Notes: a model not told the origin generated them from the letters alone. Shown: positions 35,660 to 43,856, counted from the stretch's first letter. The stretch: 64,000 nt of DNA from an uncultured Christensenellaceae bacterium (GCA_910588425.1 CAJUPM010000003.1:62001-126000); one strand, 5' to 3'. Numbers and translations: made by a program.

Positions 35660-36729
35660 ACGTCCCTCCCGATGTTTTTGAGATATTCCCCGGCCCGGCG
35701 GATATCCTGGCTGCCCGCTTTAAAATCGATGGGGAAAGCGGCCGGGGCGGCGGGCTTTTCTTTCGCCGCAGCAACCTCCGAGAGGTTGAGCGCAAAGCCG
35801 CAGGCAGGCAGGGGATAGCCGAAGCTGCCCAGCAGGTTGTCGTAGCGCCCGCCCGAGAGCACTTCCTCGCCGATGCCGCCCTGATAGCCCTTAAAGACCA
35901 GGCCGGTGTAGTAGTCGATATTCTGGACGATGCCCAGATCGATGATGATGCGCTCGCCGTATCCCGCATCCGAAAACGCCTGATAGATGGATTCCAGATA
36001 CGAGAGGATGGCCAGCGCCCGCTCGTTGCCCTCTGCCAGCTCCCGGGCCTTTTTCAGCACATCCGCTCCCCCGCAGAGCCTGGGCAGAATTGCTGCCAGC
36101 TCCACAGCCTTGGCCGCCACGGCGTTGAGCGAGAAGGAAAAGCCGCTGCTGTTCTTGGCCGCGATATAGTTTTTCAGATCCGCCCGCTCGGATTGGCTGA
36201 TCTGCTCGTCGAAGAGCAGAATCTCAAAGAAATTGGCATAGCCGATCTCGATTTTATAATCCTCACTGCAAACGGCCATGGTTTGCAGGGCGGTAAACAG
36301 GCAGCAGAGGTCTTCTGCCTCCGGGTCGCCGCCCAGAATTTCCACGCCGCTCTGCAAAATTTCACTGCGCCGGGCGTGATAGGCGTCGCCGGCGCGGTAG
36401 ACATTCTGGCTGTAGCAGATTTTCAGCGGAAGCGCCGCATCCCGCAGTTTGGAAGAGGCCACCCGAGCGATGGGGGAGGTGTTATCCGGCCGCAGGGCCA
36501 CCAGCCGTCCACTGCGATCCGTAAACTGAAAAATCTCCTCCTGAGGGATGCACTGGCGGTCGTGCGCGAACACATCGCAGTATTCCAGCGTGGGCGTGCA
36601 GACGGGGGAGAACCCCAGCCGGGCATAGAGCTCCAGCAGTTCGGCCTCCAGCCTGCGCTGGGCCAAGACCTCTTCAAAGATCAAATCCCGCGTTCCTTCG
36701 GGGACATTTTTTTGAATGATTTTAGACAC
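35656..36729 (-). CDS. hisZ: ATP phosphoribosyltransferase regulatory subunit (GTG start)
   Basis: A 357-residue HisRS-like protein without aminoacylation activity that forms a hetero-octamer with short HisG and confers histidine feedback. It keeps class II synthetase fold elements: 'VPEGTRDLIFEEVLAQRRLE' near the N-terminus, 'YCDVFAHDRQ' and 'FQFTDRSGRLVALRPDNTSP', and a C-terminal 'SGGRYDNLLGSFGYPLPACG'. It lacks the anticodon domain and is shorter than HisRS. GTG start with AGGAG eight bases upstream. First gene of the operon. Confidence 0.95.
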   Translation of the reverse strand: MSKIIQKNVPEGTRDLIFEEVLAQRRLEAELLELYARLGFSPVCTPTLEYCDVFAHDRQCIPQEEIFQFTDRSGRLVALRPDNTSPIARVASSKLRDAALPLKICYSQNVYRAGDAYHARRSEILQSGVEILGGDPEAEDLCCLFTALQTMAVCSEDYKIEIGYANFFEILLFDEQISQSERADLKNYIAAKNSSGFSFSLNAVAAKAVELAAILPRLCGGADVLKKARELAEGNERALAILSYLESIYQAFSDAGYGERIIIDLGIVQNIDYYTGLVFKGYQGGIGEEVLSGGRYDNLLGSFGYPLPACGFALNLSEVAAAKEKPAAPAAFPIDFKAGSQDIRRAGEYLKNIGRDV

Positions 36730-36745
36730 GTTATTTCTCCTATAA

Positions 36746-36782
36746 TTTACTATGCTACTATATTATCTTATTACCGTAATAA
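36746..36782 (-). promoter_or_regulatory. his operon control region with TACTA repeats and a palindrome
   Basis: Within 55 bases of the hisZ start lie TACTA at 36748-36752 and TACTA at 36756-36760, spaced by eight bases, and next to them a perfect 7-1-7 palindrome TTATTACCGTAATAA at 36768-36782. Candidate -10 sequences (GATAAT, TATAGT on the minus strand) overlap these elements, so a bound repressor would block initiation. The TACTA repeat also occurs upstream of the amino-acid ABC operon at 44779-44799. Confidence 0.55.
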
Positions 36783-36892
36783 ATTTTACCACGCTTCCGC
36801 GCCTCCGTCAATGCCTTGGCGGGAAAAAACGAAAGAGCGGGCGGCGCGCCCGGCCCTTTTTATGCCGCGCCTGCCCGGCAAATACGGCATAG

Positions 36893-36923
36893 AAAAAGCC
36901 CTCCGTTTTAGGCGGAAGGCTTT
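36893..36923 (-). terminator. mgtA terminator
   Basis: On the minus strand AGCCTTCCG and CGGAGGGCT form a nine-pair stem with one wobble, followed by TTTTT. It lies 12 bases past the mgtA stop. Confidence 0.8.
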
Positions 36924-36934
36924 TGAAGCGCGTT

Positions 36935-39577
36935 TTAGAGCCAATGCCCATTGGCCCGCTTATAAAAGCGCTTGATGATCTGCGCGCCCAGGCAGTATCC
37001 CGCCAGCAGTACGGCCAGCCAGGGCAGGAAGGCGGCGGGCAGGGCCGCCATATCCAGATAGGCCGCAAAGCCGCCAAAGCCGATGCCAAGGGTCAGCGCC
37101 GAGAAGAGCAGGGTGGTGGCCAGCAGCAGGCCGGCTGGCCTGCTCTGGGCAAAGGGAACCCTCTCTGTGCGGATCATGTGCACCACGAGGATCTGCGAGA
37201 GCGTCCCGTAGACGAAGTTGCCGCATTGGAAGAGCGCGGCGTTCTGCACCGTATTCGCGCCCATGGCCCACCAGAGCACGCCGTAGCAGCAGAGGTCGAA
37301 GAGCGAGGAGAGCGGCCCCATGGAAAACATGAATTTCTGGATACTGGCCGTATCCCACTTATGCGGTGTTTTGAGATAGGAATCGTCCACCCGGTCAAAG
37401 GGGATGCCCAGCTGGGCGAAATCGCAGAGCAGATTCTGGGCCAGAATCTGCACGGGCTTTAAGGGCAGGAAAGGGAAGAGGATACTGGCCAGCACCACGG
37501 AGATCATGTTGCCAAAATTGCCGCTGGCCGCCATCTTGATGTATTTCATGATGTTGCCAAAGGTTCTGCGCCCTTCCAGCACGCCCTGCTCCAAAACCAT
37601 CAGATCCTTTTTCATCAGGATGATATCTGCCGTCTCTTTGGCGATATCCACGGCGCTGTCCACCGAGATGCCGACGTCGCTCTGGCGCATGGCCAGGGTG
37701 TCGTTGATGCCGTCGCCCATGTAGCCCACAGTGTGCCCATTCGCTTGAAACGCGGCTACAACCCGCTGTTTCTGCGCTGGGGAGAGCTTGGAGAACAGGC
37801 AGCATTCCCGCACGGCCTTGCAAAGAGCCTTGTCGCTCATGGCCTCCACGTCCACCCCCGTCAGGCAGTGATCTGTATCCACGCCGACTTTGCCGCAGAC
37901 TTTGACGGCCACGCCCTCGCTGTCTCCCGTTAAGACTACGACTTTGACGCCGTGCTCCTGGAGCGCGGTGATGGCCTGGGCGGCGCTCTGCTTGGGCGGG
38001 TCTAAAAAGCCGATAAATCCCAGCAGAACCATGTCCTTTTCGTCGCTGGTATCAAACGCGCCTGCCTCGCGGATCTCGTTTTTCTGAGCCACGGCCAGCA
38101 TACGCAGGCCATCGAAGTTGTGCTTCGCATAAACCTGCTGAGCCAGCGCGCGGTGCGCATCGTCCAGCGGGCGGATCTCGCCGCCGAAATCCGCATACGA
38201 GCAGATGGCCAGCACTTCCTCCACGGCTCCCTTGGTGATGAGCTGGCGCTTGCCGGCGGAATCTTCTAGGACGACGCTCATGCGGCGGCGGGAGAAATCG
38301 AAAGGAATCTCGTCCACATGCCGGTATTCCTCCAGCAGGCCGCCCAGCCCGTTTTTCTTGGCCCGCTCGATGACGGCCACATCGATGAGGTTTTTCAACC
38401 CCGTCTGGAAGTAGCTGTTCAAAAAGGCGTGGCGCAGCACACGCTGGTCGTCGTCGCCGTTCAAATCCATGTATTTTTCCAGGACGATCTTGTCCTCGGT
38501 CAGCGTGCCCGTCTTGTCCGTGCAGAGCACGTCCATCTCGCCGAACGTCTGAATGGCGGAAAGCGTTTTGACGATAGTCTCGTGCTTTGCCATGTTGACG
38601 GCGCCCTTGGCCAGCGTAGACGTCATGATGACGGGCAGCATCTCGGGCGTCAGCCCGACTGCGATGCTCACGGCAAAGAGCAGGGCGTTGCCCCAGTCGT
38701 TTTTGAAAAAGCCGTTGATGAGGAAAATCACGGGCACCATGATGAGCATGAAGCGCAGCAGCAGCTTGCTCACCGAATCCACGCCCTGCTCGAAGCTGTT
38801 CTTGGCCCGGTCGCCCGAGAGCGCCTTGGCCATGGAGCCGAAATACGTCTCGCCGCCCGTGGCCACGACCACCGCCGTGGCGCTGCCGCTGACCATGTTG
38901 CTGCCCATAAAGCCCAGGTTTGCAATATCTGTCAGCGCGTCCGTCCCGCCCTTGGGCTTGCTGAATTTTTCCACCGGGCTGGATTCCCCGGTCAGCGCAG
39001 ACTGAGCCACGAAGGCGTCTTTGGCCGAGAGGAACAGCACATCGCCGGGCAGCATATCCCCGGCCGAGAGCCGCACGATATCCCCCGGGACGATTTGCGC
39101 CATATTAAGCTCGGTATAGACGCCGTTGCGCAGCACATCCGCCTTGTTGGAAATCATGGCCGAGAGCTTGGCGGCGGCCGCAGAGCTGCGCTCGCTCTGG
39201 ATGAACGAGATGACGCTGGAAGTCAGCACCAGCCCGATGATGACAAGTACCGTCGCCCAGTCCGGCCGGGCCGAGAGCATGACGTCCGTGATAAACGTAA
39301 TCGCGGCAACGAGAAACAGAACGATGTTGAAGGGGTTGATAAACGCCTCTGTCAGCCGGGAGAGAAAGCTGCTCTGCTCGCCGGATGCGATGACGTTCTC
39401 GCCGAATTCCTCCAATCGCTCCTCGGCCTGCTCGTCCGTCAGGCCGGAATGCAGGGTAATAAGGGAGGAGAGCGCGTCGTCCGTGGGCAGGTATGCCAGG
39501 CGCCGGAGCCTTGCTTCGCTCTCGCTTCTCTTTTGCTGCATGGATGCTCTATCTACTTTTTTTCGAAATAAACTCAT
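36935..39577 (-). CDS. mgtA: magnesium-translocating P-type ATPase
   Basis: An 880-residue P3B ATPase importing Mg2+. The phosphorylation site is 'DVLCTDKTGTLTEDK' near residue 350, 'GFLDPPKQSAAQAI' and 'VVVLTGDSEGVAVKVC' belong to the P domain, and 'GYMGDGINDTLAMRQSDVGI' carries the hinge Asp residues. N-terminal cation-ATPase domain at about 40-110 and ten membrane helices in the family pattern. The ATG at 39577 has AAAGGA nine bases upstream; in-frame ATGs further up (39595, 39616) lack a site. Controlled by the M-box and leader ORF upstream. It closes toward the his operon on the same strand. Confidence 0.95.
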   Translation of the reverse strand: MSLFRKKVDRASMQQKRSESEARLRRLAYLPTDDALSSLITLHSGLTDEQAEERLEEFGENVIASGEQSSFLSRLTEAFINPFNIVLFLVAAITFITDVMLSARPDWATVLVIIGLVLTSSVISFIQSERSSAAAAKLSAMISNKADVLRNGVYTELNMAQIVPGDIVRLSAGDMLPGDVLFLSAKDAFVAQSALTGESSPVEKFSKPKGGTDALTDIANLGFMGSNMVSGSATAVVVATGGETYFGSMAKALSGDRAKNSFEQGVDSVSKLLLRFMLIMVPVIFLINGFFKNDWGNALLFAVSIAVGLTPEMLPVIMTSTLAKGAVNMAKHETIVKTLSAIQTFGEMDVLCTDKTGTLTEDKIVLEKYMDLNGDDDQRVLRHAFLNSYFQTGLKNLIDVAVIERAKKNGLGGLLEEYRHVDEIPFDFSRRRMSVVLEDSAGKRQLITKGAVEEVLAICSYADFGGEIRPLDDAHRALAQQVYAKHNFDGLRMLAVAQKNEIREAGAFDTSDEKDMVLLGFIGFLDPPKQSAAQAITALQEHGVKVVVLTGDSEGVAVKVCGKVGVDTDHCLTGVDVEAMSDKALCKAVRECCLFSKLSPAQKQRVVAAFQANGHTVGYMGDGINDTLAMRQSDVGISVDSAVDIAKETADIILMKKDLMVLEQGVLEGRRTFGNIMKYIKMAASGNFGNMISVVLASILFPFLPLKPVQILAQNLLCDFAQLGIPFDRVDDSYLKTPHKWDTASIQKFMFSMGPLSSLFDLCCYGVLWWAMGANTVQNAALFQCGNFVYGTLSQILVVHMIRTERVPFAQSRPAGLLLATTLLFSALTLGIGFGGFAAYLDMAALPAAFLPWLAVLLAGYCLGAQIIKRFYKRANGHWL

Positions 39578-39644
39578 GCGTTTCAATCCTTTCATACTAG
39601 TTTTTGCAATGGACAACTAAATATGAACAGGACAGAAGAACATG

Positions 39645-39755
39645 CTAGCTAAAAATGCCGAGGGAGAACAATGGCAAGGGCACATCGTCGTCGCTTTGCA
39701 GCAAGGTAAGCAGGCAGTTTCCACTGTGGCTGTTCCGCATACTGTGGCTTATCAT
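39645..39755 (-). CDS. leader ORF between the M-box and mgtA
   Basis: A 36-residue ORF preceded by an excellent ribosome site (GGAGGTGAGAAC, then ATG). The predicted peptide has a Ser/His/Asn-rich start and then 'LLQSDDDVPLPLFSLG': three Asp followed by two Pro. In enterobacterial MgtL, acidic residues alternating with Pro destabilise the translating ribosome when Mg2+ is low and turn on mgtA. The same kind of sensing is proposed here by analogy only. It lies after the M-box terminator and 67 bases before mgtA, so it is read only on transcripts that have passed the riboswitch. Confidence 0.55.
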   Translation of the reverse strand: MISHSMRNSHSGNCLLTLLQSDDDVPLPLFSLGIFS

Positions 39756-39778
39756 GTTCTCACCTCCATTCAAAATTG

Positions 39779-39812
39779 CAAAATAAAAGCCTTCGCGCGA
39801 TGGCAAAGGCAC
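39779..39812 (-). terminator. riboswitch-controlled terminator of mgtA leader
   Basis: On the minus strand GCCTTTGC and GCGAAGGC form an eight-pair stem (one wobble) around CATCGC, followed by TTTTATTTT. It sits between the M-box aptamer and the leader ORF. Confidence 0.75.
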
Positions 39813-39814
39813 AA

Positions 39815-39970
39815 TAACCGACCAGAACCATCGTCCGAGTTTTAGCTCATAGGGGCAATGAAACTGCGTTAGAGCACGCCTTGCATCGACATGCTCTGCT
39901 CACCAGCTATTGATGTCTCCATCAGGTCACGGCAGCAGCCCGTATCCGCTATGTAGCCTCACCTACCGAT
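39815..39970 (-). ncRNA. M-box (ykoK) magnesium riboswitch
   Basis: The minus strand shows the core of the M-box: 'GGTAGGTGAGGCTACATAG', 'GGATACGGGCTGCTGCC', 'GATGGAGACATC', 'ATAGCTGGTGAGC' and near the 3' end 'GAGCTAAAACTCGGACGATGG', which correspond in order to the conserved blocks of the class. High Mg2+ is expected to fold the aptamer and allow the terminator just downstream. Target gene mgtA fits. Confidence 0.85.
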
Positions 39971-39984
39971 TTCGGTATATTTAA

Positions 39985-40013
39985 AGCATAGCTCATTTTA
40001 GGAGCGCTGTCAA
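39985..40013 (-). promoter_or_regulatory. promoter of the M-box-mgtA transcript
   Basis: On the minus strand TTGACA (40008-40013) and TATGCT (39985-39990) with a 17-base spacer, starting transcription a few bases before the M-box. Confidence 0.8.
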
Positions 40014-40049
40014 TCGCCTGAAAAATTTTTTTGGCCGGGGAGCGCGCTC

Positions 40050-40078
40050 TGGGCAAAGCCAGCGCGGCGTGGTATGAT
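40050..40078 (+). promoter_or_regulatory. promoter of the nitroreductase gene
   Basis: TGGGCA at 40050-40055 and TATGAT at 40073-40078, 17-base spacer. It is divergent from the mgtA promoter. Confidence 0.5.
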
Positions 40079-40099
40079 AAGAAAAAAGGAGGGGTTATC

Positions 40100-40621
40100 A
40101 TGGAATTTTTAGAACTCGCAAAAAAGCGGTATTCCGTCCGCAGTTTTTCCAAAAAGCCGGTGGAGCCGGAGAAGCTGGCGGCGGTTTTGCAGGCAGGCCG
40201 GCTGGCGCCCACGGCGACCAACGCCCAGCCCCAGCGCATTTTGGTTCTGCAAGGCCAGGAGGAGATGCAAAAGCTCGCCGAGTGCACCAAATTCACCTTC
40301 GATGCGCCCATGGCGCTGGTGGTCTGCGCGGATCAAGAGCAGGCCTGGGTGCGCGGGCATGACGGCAAGAACCACGCGGAAATCGACGCCTGCATCGTCG
40401 CCACGCATATGATGCTGGCCGCGGCAGAGCTTGGCCTTGGGAGCACTTGGGTGGGCGTATTTCAGCCGGAACGCGTCGCCCAAACATTCGGCGCCCCGGA
40501 AAACTTTGTCATCACGGCCATTTTGCCCATGGGCTACCCGGCAGAGGATGCGAAGCCCAGCGACAGGCACGAAAAGAGAAAGCCGCTGGAAGAGACGGTC
40601 TGCTACCACTCGTTTTCCTAG
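40100..40621 (+). CDS. nitroreductase-family flavoprotein
   Basis: A 173-residue FMN-dependent nitroreductase-fold protein. 'KRYSVRSFSKKPVEPEKLAA' (residues 8-27) is the FMN phosphate-binding start, 'GRLAPTATNAQPQRILVLQG' follows, and 'AAAELGLGSTWVGVFQPERV' is the typical middle motif. 'AILPMGYPAED' lies near the C-terminus. The ATG at 40100 has AGGAGGGG upstream. Such proteins reduce quinones, nitro compounds or flavins with NAD(P)H; the physiological substrate is not visible. Monocistronic between its promoter and terminator. Confidence 0.88.
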   Translation: MEFLELAKKRYSVRSFSKKPVEPEKLAAVLQAGRLAPTATNAQPQRILVLQGQEEMQKLAECTKFTFDAPMALVVCADQEQAWVRGHDGKNHAEIDACIVATHMMLAAAELGLGSTWVGVFQPERVAQTFGAPENFVITAILPMGYPAEDAKPSDRHEKRKPLEETVCYHSFS

Positions 40622-40632
40622 GAAAGCGCAGA

Positions 40633-40665
40633 AAAGCAGCGCGGGAATGCCGCGCTGCTTTTTGT
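40633..40665. terminator. terminator after the nitroreductase gene
   Basis: AAAAGCAGCGCGG-GAATG-CCGCGCTGCTTTTT, a ten-pair stem with A- and T-runs. Confidence 0.9.
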
Positions 40666-40672
40666 GCGGTCA

Positions 40673-40831
40673 TTAGAGAAAGGAATCTGTGTTGGCGTGT
40701 TCGATAAGCTGTGAGACGATATACTGAAAATTCATAGCAGACTGAATTTTTGAGAGATGCAGCCGGGTATGAAAGCCGGCTGGCGTCTGAAAATCTAAAA
40801 CGCCATAGCGGCAGATATCTTGAATTTCCCC
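40673..40831 (-). pseudogene. possible gene remnant
   Basis: The minus strand has an open stretch ending in TAA at 40673 with a protein-like composition ('LDFQTPAGFHTRLHLSKIQS' in part) but no start codon after the CorC terminator except an internal ATG 19 codons from the end. It may be the 3' end of a lost gene or chance. No family recognised. Confidence 0.15.
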
Positions 40832-40839
40832 TACAAAAA

Positions 40840-40868
40840 AGAGCCGCGGAATCTTCCGCGGCCCCTGT
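40840..40868 (-). terminator. terminator of the CorC-type gene
   Basis: On the minus strand GCCGCGGAA-GA-TTCCGCGGC followed by TCTTTTTTG. Confidence 0.85.
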
Positions 40869-40883
40869 TTTGCCGGTGAAAGG

Positions 40884-42242
40884 CTATTTTTCTTCTTCGG
40901 CCGATTCACTCTGCCCGAGTTTGGAGACGACCGCCCACTCGATGCGGCGATCTTTGATCTCCTGCACCTCGATATGCAGGCCCGCAATATCCAGCGCAGG
41001 CGTGCTGCCATCCTCCGGAACGGCGCTGAGAGAATCCAAAATCATGCCGCCCAGGGTGTCGTATTCATCGTCCTCCGGGAGATCTATGCCAAGCGCTTCG
41101 GCGATGCTCTCGATATCCGTGCTGCCGGCGATGCGCCAGCGGTTTTCTCCCAACGGGAGAATTTCCGTCTCGTCCATCGGGTCAAACTCGTCGTAAATAT
41201 TGCCGACGATCTGCTCCAGCAGGTCTTCCATGGTAACAAGGCCGCTGGTGCCGCCGTATTCGTCGACCACGATGGCCATATGCGTTTTGGTGTTCTGCAT
41301 ATTGCGGAATAAAATATCCGTCTGCACTGATTCGGGCACGAAGTAGGCCGGGCGCAGCAGCTCTGCCAGGGGCAGCGGCTGCTCCTTCTGCGCGTTGATC
41401 AGATAATCCCGGGTATTGAGAATCCCCTTCACGTCATCTGCATCTTCCTCGCAGACCGGGAAACGCGAAAGGCCGGTTTCCTCGATGCGCGCCAGAATCT
41501 GCTCGGGGCTGTCGTCCAGCCAGATGACTTCCATATCCGTGCGGTGGATCATGATATCCTCGGCAGACTGGTTGTTGAACTCGAAAATATTTTCGATCAT
41601 CTCTTTCTCACCGGCCTCGATGGCGCCTTTCTCTTCGCCGATATCCACCATCATGCGGATCTCGTCTTCCGAGACTTCTTCCTCCTCCGCGTTCGGGTCG
41701 ATGCCGAACAGGCGAAGCAGGCCATTGGTCGAGACTGTGAGCAGCCAGGTGATGGGGCGCAGGAAGGCCGCGAAGAAAGTGACAACGCCGCAGGCAAACC
41801 GTGCGACGCCCTCGGGCTTTTTCATGGCGATGCGCTTGGGAACAAGCTCACCCAGCACGAGCGTGAAATAAGACAGGATAATGGTGATCACGATGACCGC
41901 CAAAGTATTGAGCGTTTTTTCGGAAATCCCTGTCACTTGCAAATCGTCCACAAGCCATCTGGTGATGGGCCCGGCAAAACTATCCGCAGCAAATGCGGAG
42001 CCCAAAAAGCCGGCCAGTGTGATCGCGATCTGGATGGTGGATAAAAACTGCGTGGGCTGCTCGACGATGCGCAGAAGCCGCTTGCTTTTCTTATCCCCTG
42101 CCTCCGCATCCCGGCGCAGGCGGTTTTCGTTGAGCGAAACCACGGCCAGCTCGGTGGCGGCAAAGAACGCGTTGACTAGAATGAGAACAAATTGCAGAAT
42201 AAGTTGAGGCCATATAGGGTCAGGCGACAAAGGATCTGACAA
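40884..42242 (-). CDS. HlyC/CorC-family protein (CNNM/DUF21, CBS pair)
   Basis: A 452-residue membrane protein of the CNNM/CorC group, linked to Mg2+ or Co2+ efflux. An N-terminal DUF21 domain (about 10-200) has 'FAATELAVVSLNENRLRRDA' and four membrane segments. A CBS pair (about 215-330) contains 'IMIHRTDMEVIWLDDSPEQI' and 'VVDEYGGTSGLVTMEDLLEQ', and a CorC_HlyC C-terminal domain (about 350-440) ends with an acidic tail. A TTG start at 42242 is chosen because GGGGAA precedes it and it removes an unlikely 34-residue extension. With mgtA nearby, a share in Mg2+ balance is plausible. Confidence 0.88.
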   Translation of the reverse strand: MSDPLSPDPIWPQLILQFVLILVNAFFAATELAVVSLNENRLRRDAEAGDKKSKRLLRIVEQPTQFLSTIQIAITLAGFLGSAFAADSFAGPITRWLVDDLQVTGISEKTLNTLAVIVITIILSYFTLVLGELVPKRIAMKKPEGVARFACGVVTFFAAFLRPITWLLTVSTNGLLRLFGIDPNAEEEEVSEDEIRMMVDIGEEKGAIEAGEKEMIENIFEFNNQSAEDIMIHRTDMEVIWLDDSPEQILARIEETGLSRFPVCEEDADDVKGILNTRDYLINAQKEQPLPLAELLRPAYFVPESVQTDILFRNMQNTKTHMAIVVDEYGGTSGLVTMEDLLEQIVGNIYDEFDPMDETEILPLGENRWRIAGSTDIESIAEALGIDLPEDDEYDTLGGMILDSLSAVPEDGSTPALDIAGLHIEVQEIKDRRIEWAVVSKLGQSESAEEEK

Positions 42243-42336
42243 AGAGTATTCCCCCTTTAAAATAGTAAAATATTTCTCTGATGCGTTTACACAGAGATTA
42301 GCACTTATTATACCATAATTTTTGTGAAAGTACAGC

Positions 42337-42366
42337 AAAATCACCGCGTTCCAGCGGTGATTTTAA
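42337..42366. terminator. terminator of the amino-acid ABC operon
   Basis: Perfect 11-bp stem AAAATCACCGC-GTTCCA-GCGGTGATTTT. Confidence 0.9.
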
Positions 42367-42377
42367 AGCGAAAAGAA

Positions 42378-43139
42378 TCAAATTTCCTCGAATTTCTGTA
42401 AAAACTGCATCATACGCGCGCTTTTGCCCTCGCCCAGCACTTTTTCTGGGCTGCCTTCGGCCGCCACAATGCCGCCATCCAAAAAAAGGATGCGATCTGC
42501 GACGCTTTTGGCAAATGCCATCTCGTGCGTAACGATGACCATGGTCATCTTTTCCTTGGCCAGCTCCCGGATGACTTTCAAAATCTCGCCCGTCAGCTCG
42601 GGATCCAGGGCGGAGGTGGGCTCGTCGAAAAAGAGGATTTCCGGCTCCAGCGCCATTGCCCGGGCAATGGCTACCCGCTGTTTTTGGCCGCCTGAGAGCT
42701 GGCAGGGGTAGGCATCGGCCTTCTCGGCCAGGCCGACTTTTTGCAGCAGCGCCCGGGCCTTTTGCTCGGCCTGCTCTCTGCTTTGCCCGGCCACGCGGAT
42801 GGGGGCAGCTGTGATGTTTTCCAGCACGGAAAGGTGCGGAAAGAGGTTGAAATTCTGAAAAACCAGGCCGGTTTTGCGCTGAAGCACCCTAAGAGTCTTT
42901 TTCTCGGCATAGACGGCAGGGCTGCCCTGAGCCAGCACCTGATCGCAGATTTCGATGCTGCCTGAATCGATGGTCTCCAGCATGAGCGCACAGCGCAGCA
43001 GCGTGGATTTGCCCGAGCCGGAAGGGCCGATGATGGCGACGATTTCGCCCCGATCGACGCAGAGGCTGACGCCCTTTAATACGGCGGTATCCCCAAAGCG
43101 CTTGGTGATATTTTGCATGGAAAGAAGCGGCTTTTTCAT
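42378..43139 (-). CDS. amino-acid ABC transporter ATP-binding protein
   Basis: A 253-residue ATPase of the polar amino-acid (PAAT) import family. Walker A is 'GPSGSGKSTLLRC' (about 38-50), the Q-loop lies in 'GLVFQNFNLFPHLSVLENI', the signature is 'LSGGQKQRVAIARAMALEPE' and Walker B 'ILFFDEPTSALDPELTGEI', with the H-loop 'VIVTHEMAFA'. The ATG at 43139 is used because GTGAGG lies seven bases upstream. It follows the permease gene by eight bases. The 'NFNLFPHLSVLENI' segment is typical of GlnQ/HisP-like members. Confidence 0.93.
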   Translation of the reverse strand: MKKPLLSMQNITKRFGDTAVLKGVSLCVDRGEIVAIIGPSGSGKSTLLRCALMLETIDSGSIEICDQVLAQGSPAVYAEKKTLRVLQRKTGLVFQNFNLFPHLSVLENITAAPIRVAGQSREQAEQKARALLQKVGLAEKADAYPCQLSGGQKQRVAIARAMALEPEILFFDEPTSALDPELTGEILKVIRELAKEKMTMVIVTHEMAFAKSVADRILFLDGGIVAAEGSPEKVLGEGKSARMMQFLQKFEEI

Positions 43140-43147
43140 AAAAAACC

Positions 43148-43798
43148 TCACTTATAATAGGAAAGCTTGCGGCTGAGATAGGAGAAGCCCAGGGAGACAA
43201 TGCCGTTCATGGCGAAATAGAAAATTCCGGCGATGATGATGGGCAAAGTGGAAAAATTGCCCGAGGCAGAGGTATTTGCCAGGCGGAAGATCTCCGCGAC
43301 GCCAATGGTCTGCGCCAGAGCCGTATCCTTGACCAGCGTCATAAACTCGTTGCCCATGGAAGGCAAGATAATCTTGACAACCTGGGGCAGCGTGATGCGG
43401 AAAAACGTCTGCATCTTGCCAAACCCCAGCACTTTGGCGGCTTCTATCTGCCCGGGATCAATGGCCTGAATGCCGCCCCGGAAAATCTCGGCGAAATACG
43501 CGGCATAGTTGATGGAAAAGGCCAGGATGGCCGCCCAAAAGCGCGGCAGGCCGATGCCCAGCAGATCCGGCGGGACGAAATAGAAGAAGATGAGCTGCAG
43601 GATGAGGGGCGTCCCCCGGATGATGAGCAGAAAACTCTCCATTGGGACGCGCACCCATTTGCGGCGCGACATGCGGGCGGCCGCAAACACCAGGCCCAGG
43701 GGCAGGGAGAAGAGCAGCGTCAGAAAGAAAACCTCCAGCGTAACGACGGAGGCATCCAGCATATTGAGAAGAAAGGTTTGCAGTGCTTGGCCAGACAT
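43148..43798 (-). CDS. amino-acid ABC transporter permease
   Basis: A 216-residue HisM/GlnP-type permease with about five membrane helices. The N-terminal 'GALGLLFAAARMSRRKWVR'-like region reads here 'LPLGLVFAAARMSRRKWVRV', then 'IIRGTPLILQLIFFYF' and the coupling segment with the EAA-like 'IEAAKVLGFGKMQTFFRITLP' in part. All are characteristic of polar amino-acid importers. It probably acts as a homodimer with the adjacent ATPase. Placed between the binding-protein and ATPase genes. Confidence 0.92.
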   Translation of the reverse strand: MSGQALQTFLLNMLDASVVTLEVFFLTLLFSLPLGLVFAAARMSRRKWVRVPMESFLLIIRGTPLILQLIFFYFVPPDLLGIGLPRFWAAILAFSINYAAYFAEIFRGGIQAIDPGQIEAAKVLGFGKMQTFFRITLPQVVKIILPSMGNEFMTLVKDTALAQTIGVAEIFRLANTSASGNFSTLPIIIAGIFYFAMNGIVSLGFSYLSRKLSYYK

Positions 43799-43856
43799 AA
43801 GCGCTCCTTTTCAAAAATAAGGCGGGAAGCCGGAGCCGCCCGCCGTTTTTACTTCG

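Noticed and set aside
34007..36975. Long plus-strand frames opposite hisD, hisG and hisZ
   Set aside because: Antisense to intact operon genes with family-length products; no promoter or ribosome site.
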